64,000 nt of DNA from Arthrobacter livingstonensis (GCF_003219815.1 NZ_QJVD01000002.1:205574-269573), one strand, 5' to 3'. Counted from the stretch's first letter, positions 54,098-63,099 are shown. Numbers and translations are program-made. The notes: a model not told the origin generated them from the letters alone.

Positions 54098-54634
54098 TCA
54101 GTAGCCGGTGGTGCCGTCGATGCATTCGCGCAGCAGGTCCACGTGGCCCAGGTGCCGTGCATATTCCTCAATCATGTGCGTATACACCCAGCGCAGGTTC
54201 AGCTCCTGCCCGTGCCGGAGCCCTGCCAGCGGGGCATTGAGGTCCGCAACCTCGGCTGCCAAGCGCCGGACCTGGCGGAGCTCCTCGGTGTAGGCCGCGA
54301 CATCGGCCAGAGCCGTGGCCTCGCTGTACGCGGTGAAGTCGGCGTCGCGGTCCACGGCCCGGTAGCGGGCTGGCTGGTCGCTGCCTGCCGCAACGTTGGA
54401 AAACCAGTAACGTTCGACGTCGGTCAGGTGCCGGACAATCCCCGCGATCGTCATGGTGGACGGCGGAACGGCCGGCTGGCAAAGTTGACCGGCGGTCAGT
54501 CCACCAACCTTGAGGGGAAGGGTCTCGCGGTAGAACTCCAGCCAGGCTTCCAATGACTCGCGTTCGCCGGCCATGAACGATGGGCCAGTTCTGACGTCGG
54601 GGACTTCGGGCGTGCGGTAGGTGGGGGTATCCAT
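54098..54634 (-). CDS. DUF664/DinB-superfamily protein (mycothiol transferase-like)
   Basis: A protein of about 178 residues: RESLEAWLEFYRETLPLKVG, QPAVPPSTMTIAGIVRHLTD, VERYWFSNV and WVYTHMIEEYARHLGHVDLL, the full DUF664 block set. The conserved histidines (RHL, HMIEEYARHLGH) would bind a metal in this DinB-like four-helix bundle. Members are proposed mycothiol-dependent S-transferases. The ATG at 54634 (MDTPTYRTPEV) is chosen over one 18 bases upstream because the family begins here. The broken relative at 1021-1580 shares the same blocks. Confidence 0.85.
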   Translation of the reverse strand: MDTPTYRTPEVPDVRTGPSFMAGERESLEAWLEFYRETLPLKVGGLTAGQLCQPAVPPSTMTIAGIVRHLTDVERYWFSNVAAGSDQPARYRAVDRDADFTAYSEATALADVAAYTEELRQVRRLAAEVADLNAPLAGLRHGQELNLRWVYTHMIEEYARHLGHVDLLRECIDGTTGY

Positions 54635-54754
54635 GGGGAAACTCTGCCACAACGAGGTATCCCTTCCCGTCGAAGTAGGCGGTGGGGCGTTGATTTCCGG
54701 GTCCGGCCTATCCCGGGGGTGGCCAGCGGCCCGCTTTGGCGGCAGAATGCGTGC

Positions 54755-55147
54755 ATGACCTTCCGACTAGAGAACATTTCCTTCGACTCGACCACACCCG
54801 TCGAGACTTCCCGCTTCTGGGCGCAGGCCCTTGGCTGGCAGATCATCGAGGACGACGACCCAGACGAAATCGGTTTGCAGCCAGCCGCCGGAAGTCCGGA
54901 GGCTGGCGTTCTCCCTGACATCTTGTTCCTGCGCGTGCCAGAGTCCAAGTCGGTGAAAAACAGGCTCCACTTGGACCTGCGCCCCGACGACCAGGCAGCG
55001 GAGGTGGCGCGGTTGGAAGCGCTGGGTGCCCGCCGCGTGGACATCGGTCAGGGTGCTGGTGTCACGTGGGTGGTTATGGCGGACCCTGAGGGGAATGAGT
55101 TCTGCGTGCTGCGGGCACTGGCTGAGGGGGAGCAGGCAGAGGTCTAG
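54755..55147 (+). CDS. VOC superfamily (glyoxalase-like) protein
   Basis: A 130-residue protein with the two beta-alpha-beta-beta-beta modules of the VOC fold: FRLENISFDSTTPVETSRFW then AQALGWQI, and NRLHLDLRPDDQAAEVARLE then VTWVVMADPEGNEFCVL. His and Glu ligands (LHLDL, PEGNEFC) suggest a metal site. Members include resistance proteins and lyases; the substrate is unknown. The ATG at 54755 lies 6 bases after CAGAATG-type sequence and begins at the first strand. Confidence 0.85.
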   Translation: MTFRLENISFDSTTPVETSRFWAQALGWQIIEDDDPDEIGLQPAAGSPEAGVLPDILFLRVPESKSVKNRLHLDLRPDDQAAEVARLEALGARRVDIGQGAGVTWVVMADPEGNEFCVLRALAEGEQAEV

Positions 55148-55160
55148 GTGCCTAGCGCGG

Positions 55161-55643
55161 TCAGCGCCATTTAATGACGTTCAGTGAGCGGCGGTCAAGC
55201 CACCGCGGAGTACTGGCACAGTAGCGCAGGTACTCGTCACCGAAACGTATTCGGAGTGCCTGTTCCTCGCTGGCAATCTGGAAACGGTCCATCACCAGGA
55301 CAAAGCCGCCAACTGGCAGCAGCGCCCGCCAGGACCCCCTACTCACTGCATGCGCAAGCAACATTCCTGCCAGGCCAACGTACATGGGATTGCGTGAAAT
55401 GCCATTACTGCCGCCCGTGACAAGCACCGAGGCATTTGCCGGAGCTGTGGGATCAAGGGTGGTGCCTCGTCGGAGGAATGCGACGAGCGTGGCCAGCAGC
55501 ATGCTTGCAGACCCGGCCGCCAGGGCAGCCGCGGCTGCTCGGCGAACCCTGCGCGCCTTCTGGCCCTTCCGCGTCAATCGTTGTGTTGCCACTGCAGCCG
55601 CCATGGCCACAGGCGGAACGGGGATGCCTTCATGCTTGCTCAT
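55161..55643 (-). CDS. Isoprenylcysteine carboxyl methyltransferase-like membrane protein
   Basis: A 160-residue protein with about three membrane helices. The C-terminal half has GISRNPMYVGLAGMLLAH (AdoMet-contact motif RNPMY) and SEEQALRIRFGDEYLRYC then TPRWL, which is the ICMT/phospholipid-methyltransferase (PEMT) signature E-E-x-L-x3-FG-EY-x-Y...PRW. Bacterial members methylate unknown small acceptors. GAGGAA lies 5 bases before the ATG. It converges on the VOC gene with a 13-base gap. Confidence 0.82.
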   Translation of the reverse strand: MSKHEGIPVPPVAMAAAVATQRLTRKGQKARRVRRAAAAALAAGSASMLLATLVAFLRRGTTLDPTAPANASVLVTGGSNGISRNPMYVGLAGMLLAHAVSRGSWRALLPVGGFVLVMDRFQIASEEQALRIRFGDEYLRYCASTPRWLDRRSLNVIKWR

Positions 55644-55904
55644 GGTGTTCCTCAGGGACGTTGAAACGCGGCTTCACCATCAGCCTAGGACTCTGCTCCC
55701 TCCTGAACGCAAGGGCGCGCACGGAAATTAGTGGGTTGATAGTGGTGGCCCGATCTCTGGCCAACCGGGAATTAGGTCAGTGAAGGCGAGCAAAATCGCC
55801 TGCCCCCGGAGTCCGACGTCGAACTTCTGTCCCCACGCCACTCCGGGACTAAAACTAGGTGAGGACCTCTTCCGCAGCTGTTGCCGTCTGTTCCGCTGGT
55901 CCGG

Positions 55905-56297
55905 TTAGGGCAGTCGCTCGAAGACCATCGTGGCCTGAATGCGGTCGCCGCCGCCGAGCCCCCTGCTTCCGGACACTGCCGTTGAAATGGTGTGGAGACG
56001 ATATCCGAGGGTGGCCTGGGCATTAATTGTCTTTTCAAGTTCCGGGAGGTTTCCGGAACCCGTGCCCCACAGCTTCTCCTTGAGGATGACTTGAATGACC
56101 ACGTAGCTCATGGCTGCGGGGGCTGGACGGAGATGGCCTCCGGCTACGGCTTCGGCCCCGGTCATGTTGATCGCCCCAGCGAGTCCGCCAGCCGGCGGTG
56201 CTGGCGGCTGCACTTGTTCCGTCCAATGCTTGCCGTCCCACCATCGCATTGCTCCGAAGCCGTCGTCGTACCAGCCTGCCTGGGTGTCCGTTGTCAC
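55905..56297 (-). CDS. DUF2510-DUF4177 protein
   Basis: A protein of about 130 residues with an N-terminal DUF2510 motif (QAGWYDDGFGAMRWWDGKHW, the W-Y-D-D...RWWDG-x-W pattern), a Pro/Ala linker, and a C-terminal DUF4177 domain (MSYVVIQVILKEKLWGTGSG, TINAQATLGYRLHTISTAVS). DUF2510 is a short Trp-rich module usually found in actinobacterial membrane or exported proteins. GTG at 56297 (VTTDTQAGW) with GAGAGG about 7 bases upstream is preferred over the ATG at 56312. Function is unknown. Confidence 0.75.
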   Translation of the reverse strand: MTTDTQAGWYDDGFGAMRWWDGKHWTEQVQPPAPPAGGLAGAINMTGAEAVAGGHLRPAPAAMSYVVIQVILKEKLWGTGSGNLPELEKTINAQATLGYRLHTISTAVSGSRGLGGGDRIQATMVFERLP

Positions 56298-56433
56298 GTC
56301 ATCGCCTCTCATTAGATTCTCTGACTAGAAATAGTGGCATACCCGGTGCAGGATCCCCATCAAAGGCAGTCAACGGCGCATCAGGCCGGAGCGGACATAA
56401 TATGAGGTGCCGAGACCTGCGGAAGGAGATCAC

Positions 56434-57273
56434 ATGGCGGGCGTACTAGCAGCTGGCCGGCGACACTCTGTGGCGTGCCGCGGCGACGGGACCGTGGTGG
56501 CCACCGGCTATAGCCGGGCTGGCGAGTGCGACGTATTGACTTGGTCGGGCATCATCGCCGTCGCTGCCGGAAACGTGCACTCGGCACGTAATACGGGTCG
56601 TTCGCACACCATAGGGCTTCGAGCCGACCAAACCGTCATAGCTACTAGATGGGACAGTGATGGGCAGAGCAACGTTGCCGATTGGAGCGAAATCGCCGCC
56701 ATCGCCGCAGGGTGGAGAACAACCCTCGGGCTTCGAACAGACGGAACCACAGTGGCCACCGGGCGCAACTCGGAAGGCCAATGCGAGGTGAGCGCGTGGC
56801 AAGAAGTCATCTCGATTGCGTGTGGTGACTGGCACTCTGTCGCTATCCAGTGGGACGGCGCGGCCCTTGCCACCGGCAACAACCCGCGCGGCCAATGCAA
56901 CGTCGGTCAGTGGCGGAGACTAGTCGGGATCTCGGCCGGATACCTCCACACTGTTGGGCTGCGGGACGATGGGAAAGTGGTCGCCACCGGAGAGAACGCG
57001 TGGGGTCAGTGTGAGGTCACGTCATGGAGCGCCGTCACAGCTGTGGCGGCAGGCAGCTATCACACCATGGCACTTCTCCATGATGGAACGGTGCGCGCTG
57101 CCGGCCACAATCAGTTCGGGCAGTGCAGTGTGGAAGCGTGGAACGGAGTCGTGGCCATCGCCGCGGGGTCTACGCATTCGCTTGGGCTGCTCGCCGACGG
57201 TACCGTAGTGGCGACTGGTAACAATGCTGACAAGCAGTGCGAGGTAAGCACTTGGCAGCTGTTTCGGGGCTGA
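56434..57273 (+). CDS. RCC1-repeat beta-propeller protein
   Basis: A protein of about 279 residues made almost entirely of repeats of about 40 residues with the pattern AGxxHSxxLRxDGTVVATGxNxxGQCxVxxW (for example AAGSYHTMALLHDGTVRAAG, AAGSTHSLGLLADGTVVATG). Six or seven repeats are visible, enough for one RCC1-type seven-blade propeller. The second repeat carries an extra segment (NVHSARNTGRSHTIGLRADQ). There is no signal peptide, so it is cytosolic. GGAAGGAG lies about 6 bases before the ATG at 56434. Function in bacteria is unknown; it stands alone in an accessory region. Confidence 0.82.
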   Translation: MAGVLAAGRRHSVACRGDGTVVATGYSRAGECDVLTWSGIIAVAAGNVHSARNTGRSHTIGLRADQTVIATRWDSDGQSNVADWSEIAAIAAGWRTTLGLRTDGTTVATGRNSEGQCEVSAWQEVISIACGDWHSVAIQWDGAALATGNNPRGQCNVGQWRRLVGISAGYLHTVGLRDDGKVVATGENAWGQCEVTSWSAVTAVAAGSYHTMALLHDGTVRAAGHNQFGQCSVEAWNGVVAIAAGSTHSLGLLADGTVVATGNNADKQCEVSTWQLFRG

Positions 57274-57718
57274 ACCGAACGCGCAATCAGACGGTGCCAC
57301 GCAACTCAGCTGAGCCCCTGCTGGTGAGCAACTTGTCAATGGCTTATTAATTTGTAGCCGTCCGCGGAGGAACCCCGTGCGGACGGGCATCGGGCATGGT
57401 TCGCGCCCGGTCAAAGTCCTGGGTATGCGCGGAGCTCCTTTCTCATCGTGCAGCGAACCTGCATACAACACCATGACGCGTTGGGCCGGTGAGAACAGCG
57501 ACTTCTACATCAACCGGCATGTCCGAAATGGAAGCTCTCGTGGGACGGTGGCCCACTCTTGCTGTCTCGCCTGTAGTGATGCCAATCGTGATTGCCATCG
57601 GTGCATCTGTCGCGGTCCTTGACATATGAATCGCGGCCCAGCATTTATGAGTCATCGGGCCGACGGCCTACAGATCTAACTTGATCCTTAGAATCTAGCT
57701 ACTGTCTTGAGGGGGACG
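57274..57718. other. Intergenic 445 bases with terminator and minor frames
   Basis: Contains the RCC1-gene terminator. A GTG at 57489 opens a frame to 57629 with a hydrophobic end (VVMPIVIAIGASVAVLDI), but it lacks a ribosome-binding site and is not called. Nothing else recognisable. Confidence 0.4.
57358..57386 (+). terminator. Hairpin after RCC1 gene
   Basis: CCGTCCGC (57358-57365) pairs with GCGGACGG (57379-57386) around a 13-base loop, 85 bases after the stop. Confidence 0.5.
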
Positions 57719-57922
57719 ATGTTGAGCACACAACAGACAAACAAGAGTCCGCTGCGCGCCCTCGGATGGCTAGCAGCAATAGTCCTTCTACTGGTCGGCA
57801 CTTGGTTCGCACTCGTTTTGCCACTATTCGCTATGGCCTTCGGGCAAGCCATTCCTGGCGGCATCGCATTGATTGCCGGAATCGGTGTCATCCTCATATC
57901 GCGCCACTACCGAACTGCCTAG
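57719..57922 (+). CDS. Small two-TM membrane protein
   Basis: A 67-residue protein, MLSTQQTNKSPLRALGWLAA with two membrane helices (about 13-36 and 42-60) and a short basic end ISRHYRTA. GAGGGGGA lies about 5 bases before the ATG at 57719. No family was recognised. Third-position base use is less G+C-rich than the core genes, in keeping with the accessory region. Confidence 0.6.
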   Translation: MLSTQQTNKSPLRALGWLAAIVLLLVGTWFALVLPLFAMAFGQAIPGGIALIAGIGVILISRHYRTA

Positions 57923-58122
57923 TCGCTACTGGCTGATTCCATAATCTGAAACACCAGATCTGGCCCGAACGCGAGAAATTAGGCGTTCGCAAGTCAGACT
58001 GCATACGGGCACCGTAGCCGACGTTGAATTCCATATCAGCTTTGGCCAATTCAGCGTGGAGCAAATGCGGCGCACCGTTCCGAACGCCATAAATCCAGCC
58101 GCAACTGATCATGCTGAAGTAT

Positions 58123-58767
58123 TCAGTCGCGGCCAATCCTGTTCCACAGCTGATGAGTCAGCCCACTGGATGTGCTGATGGATTCGACGCTGAACCGGTC
58201 TTCCAAGCCAGCCAGATGATCCCAGATCCGGACACCGGAGCCGAGCACAATCGGAACGATCGCCACATGCAGGAAGTCGATGAGATCGGCCTGGAGGAAT
58301 TCGCTCACCGTCGACGGGCCACCGCCTATCCGCACATCCAACCCGCCCGCCGCATCCTGCGCAAGGCGAAGCACTTTCTCGGGTGACGCATCGACAAAGT
58401 GGAAGCTGGTGCCGTTAGCAAACTCGAGAGTTTTACGAGGAAAGTGGGTCAGAATGAAAACCGGAGTGAGGAACGGAGGTTCGTCGCCCCACCAACCTTC
58501 CCAGCCGTCGTCGGGCCATTCCCCCGACTGCGGACCAAATTTACGGCGGCCCATGATCTCCGCCCCGATGCCCTGGCCCCACATACTGAACATGGCCCGA
58601 TCCACGGTCACGGGGTCCTTAATGCGATGAATTCCATGGATGACACGTCCGTCGAACTTGCCAAAAAGCGCCCCAGCTCCCCCGATGGGCTCTTCGAGCG
58701 TCACGTGGTCTCCAGCGGCATATCCATCGGAAGAAACGAACAGGTTGTGCACTCGCGTTTGAACCAT
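58123..58767 (-). CDS. Dihydrofolate reductase-family (RibD C-terminal-like) protein
   Basis: A 214-residue protein with the YwjB/RibD-C family start (RVHNLFVSSDGYAAG), IMGRRKFGPQSGEWPDDGWE then WWGDEPPFLTPVFILTH, and GLDVRIGGGPSTVSEFLQAD as the NADPH GGG motif. It is a larger subtype than the 4821-5369 gene and the two are not close relatives. Substrate is unknown. AGGGG lies 6 bases before the ATG. Confidence 0.86.
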   Translation of the reverse strand: MVQTRVHNLFVSSDGYAAGDHVTLEEPIGGAGALFGKFDGRVIHGIHRIKDPVTVDRAMFSMWGQGIGAEIMGRRKFGPQSGEWPDDGWEGWWGDEPPFLTPVFILTHFPRKTLEFANGTSFHFVDASPEKVLRLAQDAAGGLDVRIGGGPSTVSEFLQADLIDFLHVAIVPIVLGSGVRIWDHLAGLEDRFSVESISTSSGLTHQLWNRIGRD

Positions 58768-58911
58768 GAGAACCCCTGTGTAGTCGAGATCTGGAAATAT
58801 TTGAACTCTAGCTCACCGTGTTTTCCAACGGCAATCAACATTTTGAAGCGGAACTCCACCGGGTCCTCGCATATACCGACTTCTGGCGAGATTCAACAGT
58901 CAGGGCCGACT

Positions 58912-59397
58912 TCACCGGCGGTACTTAGCCAACAGTTCCATGGAGAGGTGACAGGAGTCCTCCGGGAAACGAGCGAGACGATGCTGATGCTCTTCCGCGC
59001 TTTGCACATAGTTGGCAAGCGGCAGCACCTCGACGGCGATGCGGTCAGCGTCGTCTCTCGTCGCGATGAAGACCCGCGCCTCTTCGAGGTGGGCCAGGTT
59101 GCCGGAGTACACACCGGTGCGATACTTCTCTCCGACATCCGGCCCCTGTCTGTTCACCCCGTAAGGGTGGATGATCTCAAAGAGGTATGCCATCAGCTGC
59201 TCGACGCTCACGACGCACGGATCGAATCGTGTTTTCACGCATTCCGTATAGCCGTCGTAGTCCCCGTCGATGTGCTGACTGGTACCGTTGACCCGTCCAG
59301 CCTCTGTGAACGTCACCCCGGGTAGAGTCGCGACGAACGCCTGCACACCCCAGAGGCAGCCGCCCGCGAGATAGAGTTCCTCAAACTTGCGCTCCAT
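58912..59397 (-). CDS. msrA: Peptide methionine sulfoxide reductase MsrA
   Basis: A 161-residue MsrA. The active site reads AGGCLWGVQAF, with the catalytic Cys in GCLWG; most MsrA proteins have GCFWG. GTSQHIDGDYDGYTECVKTR and GPDVGEKYRTGVYSG are the remaining core motifs (compare GNDxGxQYRSxIY). It reduces the S-epimer of methionine sulfoxide in proteins. There is no MsrB nearby. The ATG at 59397 is chosen to start just before the first strand; the open frame extends 12 codons upstream without support. Confidence 0.87.
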   Translation of the reverse strand: MERKFEELYLAGGCLWGVQAFVATLPGVTFTEAGRVNGTSQHIDGDYDGYTECVKTRFDPCVVSVEQLMAYLFEIIHPYGVNRQGPDVGEKYRTGVYSGNLAHLEEARVFIATRDDADRIAVEVLPLANYVQSAEEHQHRLARFPEDSCHLSMELLAKYRR

Positions 59398-59669
59398 ATC
59401 CACACACCGATCGTACGCGCCCTTGCAAATCACTGTCGCTGCTGATGGAACGTATTTGACCTTGTTTGACAGTGCACGAATTCAGCTGCCGAGCTCACGC
59501 ATCAGCTCCGCGGAGGAGGCTCGCCCCGGTTCCGTTACCGAAGAATCTCTGCTTCTTCCGCGACAGACTCCAGAGCGGGACGTTTGTGCGGCCAGCTCGA
59601 CACGCCGGATTCGACTCGGGAAGCTCGTCGCCCGGGCGGGTACGTTCGCACTGCCACCGAGCGGGTGGT

Positions 59670-59675
59670 TAGGCT
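59670..59675 (+). promoter_or_regulatory. Leaderless -10 box for histidine phosphatase
   Basis: TAGGCT lies 6 bases before the ATG at 59682. Confidence 0.55.
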
Positions 59676-59681
59676 GGGTGG

Positions 59682-60374
59682 ATGGCGACAGTTATTCTCG
59701 TGCGGCACGGCCGCTCCACAGCCAATGCCACTGGGCTGCTGGCCGGTCGGGCTTTCGGAGTCAGCCTGGACCAGATTGGGCGGGACCAGGCGGCCCTGAG
59801 CGGAGACCGGCTCGCGCCCGTGCCTTTAGTCGGGGTGGTGTCGAGCCCTCTTGAGCGCTGTCAGCAGACCGCCCAGTTCATCATCGATCGCCAGACGGGC
59901 GCGCCGTACGCGCCAGTTGACCTCGATCTCACCGAGTGCGATTACGGCCAGTGGCAGGGCCGCATGCTCAGTGATCTCACGACCGAGGATTTGTGGCCGG
60001 TGGTCCAGTCGCAACCGTCCGCCGTCGTCTTTCCGGGCGGTGAATCCCTGGCCGCGATGCAGGCTCGATCAGTGGCAGCAATTCGACGCCACGATGCAGC
60101 ATTCGAATCCGAGCACGGGCCAGGGGCCGTGTGGGCGGCAGTGAGTCACGGAGACATCATTAAGTCAATCCTCGCCGACGCGCTCGGCATGCACCTTGAC
60201 CTATTCCAGCGAATCAACGTGGGCCCCGCCTCCATATCGATCGTGCGCTACGGCGCTAGTCGGCCAAGCGTCTATGCGACCAACACCGATGCGGGTGATC
60301 TGTCGTGGTTGTCGAACGGCATCGACTCTGGCGATGCGCCGGTGGGCGGCGGTGCAGGTCAAAGGGCGCCATGA
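59682..60374 (+). CDS. Histidine phosphatase family protein (MSMEG_4193 type)
   Basis: A 230-residue phosphoglycerate-mutase-fold enzyme. The phosphohistidine motif is LVRHGRSTANATG; other core residues are in VVSSPLERCQQTAQFI, ECDYGQWQG (acid) and WAAVSHGDIIKSILADALG (second His). This subgroup is encoded with DUF3090 and SCO1664 proteins in actinobacteria, often near mshC, which is not seen here. The substrate is unknown. A short Gly-rich C-terminal tail is unshared. Leaderless start likely. Confidence 0.87.
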   Translation: MATVILVRHGRSTANATGLLAGRAFGVSLDQIGRDQAALSGDRLAPVPLVGVVSSPLERCQQTAQFIIDRQTGAPYAPVDLDLTECDYGQWQGRMLSDLTTEDLWPVVQSQPSAVVFPGGESLAAMQARSVAAIRRHDAAFESEHGPGAVWAAVSHGDIIKSILADALGMHLDLFQRINVGPASISIVRYGASRPSVYATNTDAGDLSWLSNGIDSGDAPVGGGAGQRAP

Positions 60375-60386
60375 AGCTCATGGGCC

Positions 60387-60392
60387 TAGAAT
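60387..60392 (+). promoter_or_regulatory. Leaderless -10 box for DUF3090 gene
   Basis: TAGAAT lies 6 bases before the ATG at 60399, so this gene may have its own promoter inside the cluster. Confidence 0.55.
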
Positions 60393-60398
60393 ACTGAC

Positions 60399-60977
60399 AT
60401 GCGCACACGTGTTCACGAGTTTTCCTGGCCTGATCGGGTCGTCATTGGCGCCATTGGCCTTCCGGGGGCGCGTACTTTCTACCTGCAGGTGCGCGCAGGG
60501 AAGCAAGTCGTGAGTATTGCCCTGGAGAAGCAGCAGTCGGCTCTGCTCGCGGAGAAGATCGATGAAATTCTCGACCAGCTCATCACCGTCGAGAGCAACC
60601 CCTTCAGCATTCCCACAGGTACTCCCATTGAACTTGTCGACAATGACCCGCTCGAGGCCGTCCAGGAGCAGTTTCGCACCGGGGCAATGAGCTTGGGGTG
60701 GGACCCAACCACGGCCCAGATCGTCATTGAGGCCCACCCCATCACCGATGACGATTCCGATGCTGATGCTGATGCTGATGCTGATGACTACGACGAATTG
60801 CTTCATGTGGACGGGGCCAACGAGCCCGAAATGCTGCGTGTGCGAATGCCGGTCGGCAGCGCCCGCGCATTCGCCAAGCGGGCCCGCGAGATCGTGGGTG
60901 CTGGGCGTCCGATGTGCCCGCTCTGCGGTTATCCCGTGGACGCTGACGGACACATCTGCACCCTTCCCGAGGTTTGA
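60399..60977 (+). CDS. DUF3090 family protein
   Basis: A 192-residue protein beginning RVHEFSWPDRVVIGAIGLPG, RTFYLQVRAGKQVVSIALEK, the DUF3090 opening. A variable Asp/Ala loop (DDSDADADADADDYDE) occurs mid-protein, and the C-terminus has a CPLCGYPVDADGHIC knuckle that could bind zinc. Function is unknown; the gene is always paired with the SCO1664-type gene, whose ATG overlaps its stop by one base (TGATG). The Asp/Ala loop is encoded by a 6-bp microsatellite. Confidence 0.9.
   Translation: MRTRVHEFSWPDRVVIGAIGLPGARTFYLQVRAGKQVVSIALEKQQSALLAEKIDEILDQLITVESNPFSIPTGTPIELVDNDPLEAVQEQFRTGAMSLGWDPTTAQIVIEAHPITDDDSDADADADADDYDELLHVDGANEPEMLRVRMPVGSARAFAKRAREIVGAGRPMCPLCGYPVDADGHICTLPEV
60759..60782 (+). 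repeat. (GATGCT)4 microsatellite in DUF3090 gene
   Basis: Four perfect GATGCT units in frame encode Asp-Ala repeats; unit gain or loss would change loop length without a frameshift. Confidence 0.85.
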
Positions 60978-61744
60978 TGCCAACGCCAGACCTAGTGGCC
61001 GCCGAGCTGACTCTCACCGGCCGTATCACGACGGCTTCAAACGCTACATTTCTTGGCAGCATCGGCGACGTGGTGGTCGTCTATAAGCCGATAGCCGGCG
61101 AAAGTCCGCTGTGGGATTTTCCCCAGGGAACGCTGGCTCACCGGGAGGTGGCCGCCTACCTGGTCTCGCAGGCCTTTGGCTGGGGCGTCGTGCCCCACAC
61201 CTGGCTGCGCGATGGTCCGATGGGCGAAGGAATGGTGCAGCTCTGGCAGGAGCAGGATCCCGCCCAAGACGCCGTGAACCTGATCGCGGCGGACCACGTG
61301 CCGGCGACAGGTTGGAAACACGTTCTCCAGGGACGAGATGAGAACGGACGGATGGTCGCCCTCGTTCACGAAGACTCGCCAGCGCTCAGACGCATGGCGG
61401 TGTTCGACGTCATCGTCAACAACGCCGACCGCAAAGGCGACCACATCCTTGCCCTGGCTGACGGACACCGGCACGGCGTGGACCACGGGCTCACCTTTCA
61501 CCGTGACCACAAGCTGCGCACGGTGCTGTGGGGATGGAGGGGAGACGCTCTAACCGCCGACGAAGTCGACGGCATAGATCGTGTCAGCGAAGGACTGCAC
61601 GGTGAGATGGGCCGAAACCTGGCGGACTTGCTCAGCACCGATGAAATCGCATCGCTCGCCGCGCGCTGCGCCCGGTTGCGCTTGGCAGGGCGGTTTCCGG
61701 CTCCTAGCGGTGAGATGTCGGCGGTGCCCTGGCCGCTGTTCTAG
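60977..61744 (+). CDS. SCO1664 family protein
   Basis: A protein of about 255 residues of the actinobacterial SCO1664 family. It has kinase-like features: GDVVVVYKPIAGESPLWDFP (an ATP-lysine-like strand), REVAAYLVSQAFGW, FDVIVNNADRKGDHIL (catalytic-loop-like N-N-x-D-R-K) and VDHGLTFH (a DxG-like segment), resembling a phosphatidylinositol 3/4-kinase-like or HipA-like fold. Substrate unknown. The ATG at 60977 overlaps the DUF3090 stop. Third gene of the cluster. Confidence 0.87.
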   Translation: MPTPDLVAAELTLTGRITTASNATFLGSIGDVVVVYKPIAGESPLWDFPQGTLAHREVAAYLVSQAFGWGVVPHTWLRDGPMGEGMVQLWQEQDPAQDAVNLIAADHVPATGWKHVLQGRDENGRMVALVHEDSPALRRMAVFDVIVNNADRKGDHILALADGHRHGVDHGLTFHRDHKLRTVLWGWRGDALTADEVDGIDRVSEGLHGEMGRNLADLLSTDEIASLAARCARLRLAGRFPAPSGEMSAVPWPLF

Positions 61745-61946
61745 GGGAATTACGGCTACTGGCTTGGCAGTCCGTGTCACGTTGAGTCGTCCTCTACCGG
61801 CGCGTCTGCGGAGCGGATCCAACGCCAGGCAAGAACGTTGCATTAAGTTCTTTGGCCGACTTTGATTGCGGCCACGATCTTGGTCACTCGTTCGGTATGC
61901 AGCAGAATGCTGGCTGTATCGAGGTGGCAACCGCTCAGAAAAGCGC

Positions 61947-61980
61947 ATGGCCGCCATGAACACGTGGTCATGGCGGCCAT
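61947..61980 (-). terminator. Terminator after ychF
   Basis: ATGGCCGCCATG (61947-61958) pairs perfectly with CATGGCGGCCAT (61969-61980) around a 10-base loop, 28 bases past the ychF stop. Confidence 0.75.
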
Positions 61981-62007
61981 CGCAAAAGGTTTCATGGAGG
62001 TCAGGAC

Positions 62008-63093
62008 CTACACATTGAACCTAAATTCAACCACGTCGCCGTCGTGCATGACGTATTCCTTGCCTTCGATCCGGACCTTGCCCTTGGCCTTGGCATCGTG
62101 CATGGAGCCGGCCTCGATCAAATCCTCGAAGTGGACCACTTCGGCCTTAATGAAACCGCGCTGGAAATCCGAGTGGATGACGCCGGCGGCCATCGGGGCG
62201 GTGTCGCCCTGGTGGATGGTCCAGGCGCGCGTTTCCTTGGGTCCGGCAGTCAGGTAGGTCTGCAGGCCCAGCGTGTGGAAGCCGACACGCGCCAGCTGGT
62301 CCAGCCCGGATTCCTCCTGGCCGCTCATTTCCAGCATTTCGCGGGCTTCCTCTTCGTCAAGTTCAACGAGGTCGGACTCCAGCTTGGCGTCCAGGAAGAT
62401 GGCGTCGGCCGGAGCCACCAGAGCACGCAGCTCCTCTTGGCGTTCCGGGTTGCCCAGCACCGCGTCATCAACGTTGAACACGTAGATGAACGGCTTGGCG
62501 GTCAGCAGGCTCAGTTCCTTCAGGTGTTCCATCTCCAGTTTGTCGCTCTTGATGGAGGAGAAGATGGTGTCGCCACGCTCCAGGACCTTCTGGGCGTCCT
62601 TGATGGCGGTCAGCTCGGCTGCATCGCGCTGCTTGAGCTTGACGGCCTTTTCAATACGAGGAATGGCCTTTTCAACGGTCTGCATGTCAGCCAAGATCAA
62701 CTCGGTGTTGATGGTTTCCATGTCGGAGCTGGGATCCACCTTGCCGTCCACATGAACAACATCGGGGTCGTCAAAGACACGGATGACCTGGGCGATGGCC
62801 TCGGCCTCGCGGATGGTGGCCAGGAACTTGTTACCCAGGCCTTCGCCCTCCGAGGCGCCCTTGACGATACCGGCAATGTCCACGAAGGTCACGGTCGCCG
62901 GCAGCAGACGGGCCGAGCCGAAGACCTCGGCGAGCTTCGCCAGGCGCGGATCGGGCAGGCTGACCATGCCAACATTGGGCTCGATCGTGGCGAACGGGTA
63001 GTTCGCCGCGAGCACGTTGTTGCGTGTCAGTGCGTTGAAAAGGGTTGATTTGCCGACATTGGGCAGTCCGACGATGCCAATAGTTAGAGCCAC
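62008..63093 (-). CDS. ychF: Redox-regulated ATPase/GTPase YchF
   Basis: A 361-residue OBG-family P-loop protein. G1 is [16 protein letters not shown]3 [20 protein letters not shown], and the G4 region [13 protein letters not shown] deviates from NKxD as expected for ATP-preferring YchF. A coiled-coil domain and a C-terminal TGS domain ([38 protein letters not shown]) complete it. It binds ribosomes and the oxidative stress response. The GTG at 63093 lies 6 bases after TACGAT, so it is leaderless. Divergent from rmuC. Confidence 0.95.
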   Translation of the reverse strand: MALTIGIVGLPNVGKSTLFNALTRNNVLAANYPFATIEPNVGMVSLPDPRLAKLAEVFGSARLLPATVTFVDIAGIVKGASEGEGLGNKFLATIREAEAIAQVIRVFDDPDVVHVDGKVDPSSDMETINTELILADMQTVEKAIPRIEKAVKLKQRDAAELTAIKDAQKVLERGDTIFSSIKSDKLEMEHLKELSLLTAKPFIYVFNVDDAVLGNPERQEELRALVAPADAIFLDAKLESDLVELDEEEAREMLEMSGQEESGLDQLARVGFHTLGLQTYLTAGPKETRAWTIHQGDTAPMAAGVIHSDFQRGFIKAEVVHFEDLIEAGSMHDAKAKGKVRIEGKEYVMHDGDVVEFRFNV

Positions 63094-63099
63094 CCGTCA

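Noticed and set aside
57489-57629. Small hydrophobic frame in the RCC1-downstream gap
   Set aside because: No ribosome-binding site, no recognisable family, and the hydrophobic stretch is short.
57894-58136. 80-codon minus-strand frame between 57719 gene and the RibD-like gene
   Set aside because: It overlaps the end of the small membrane protein, lacks a ribosome-binding site and matches no family.
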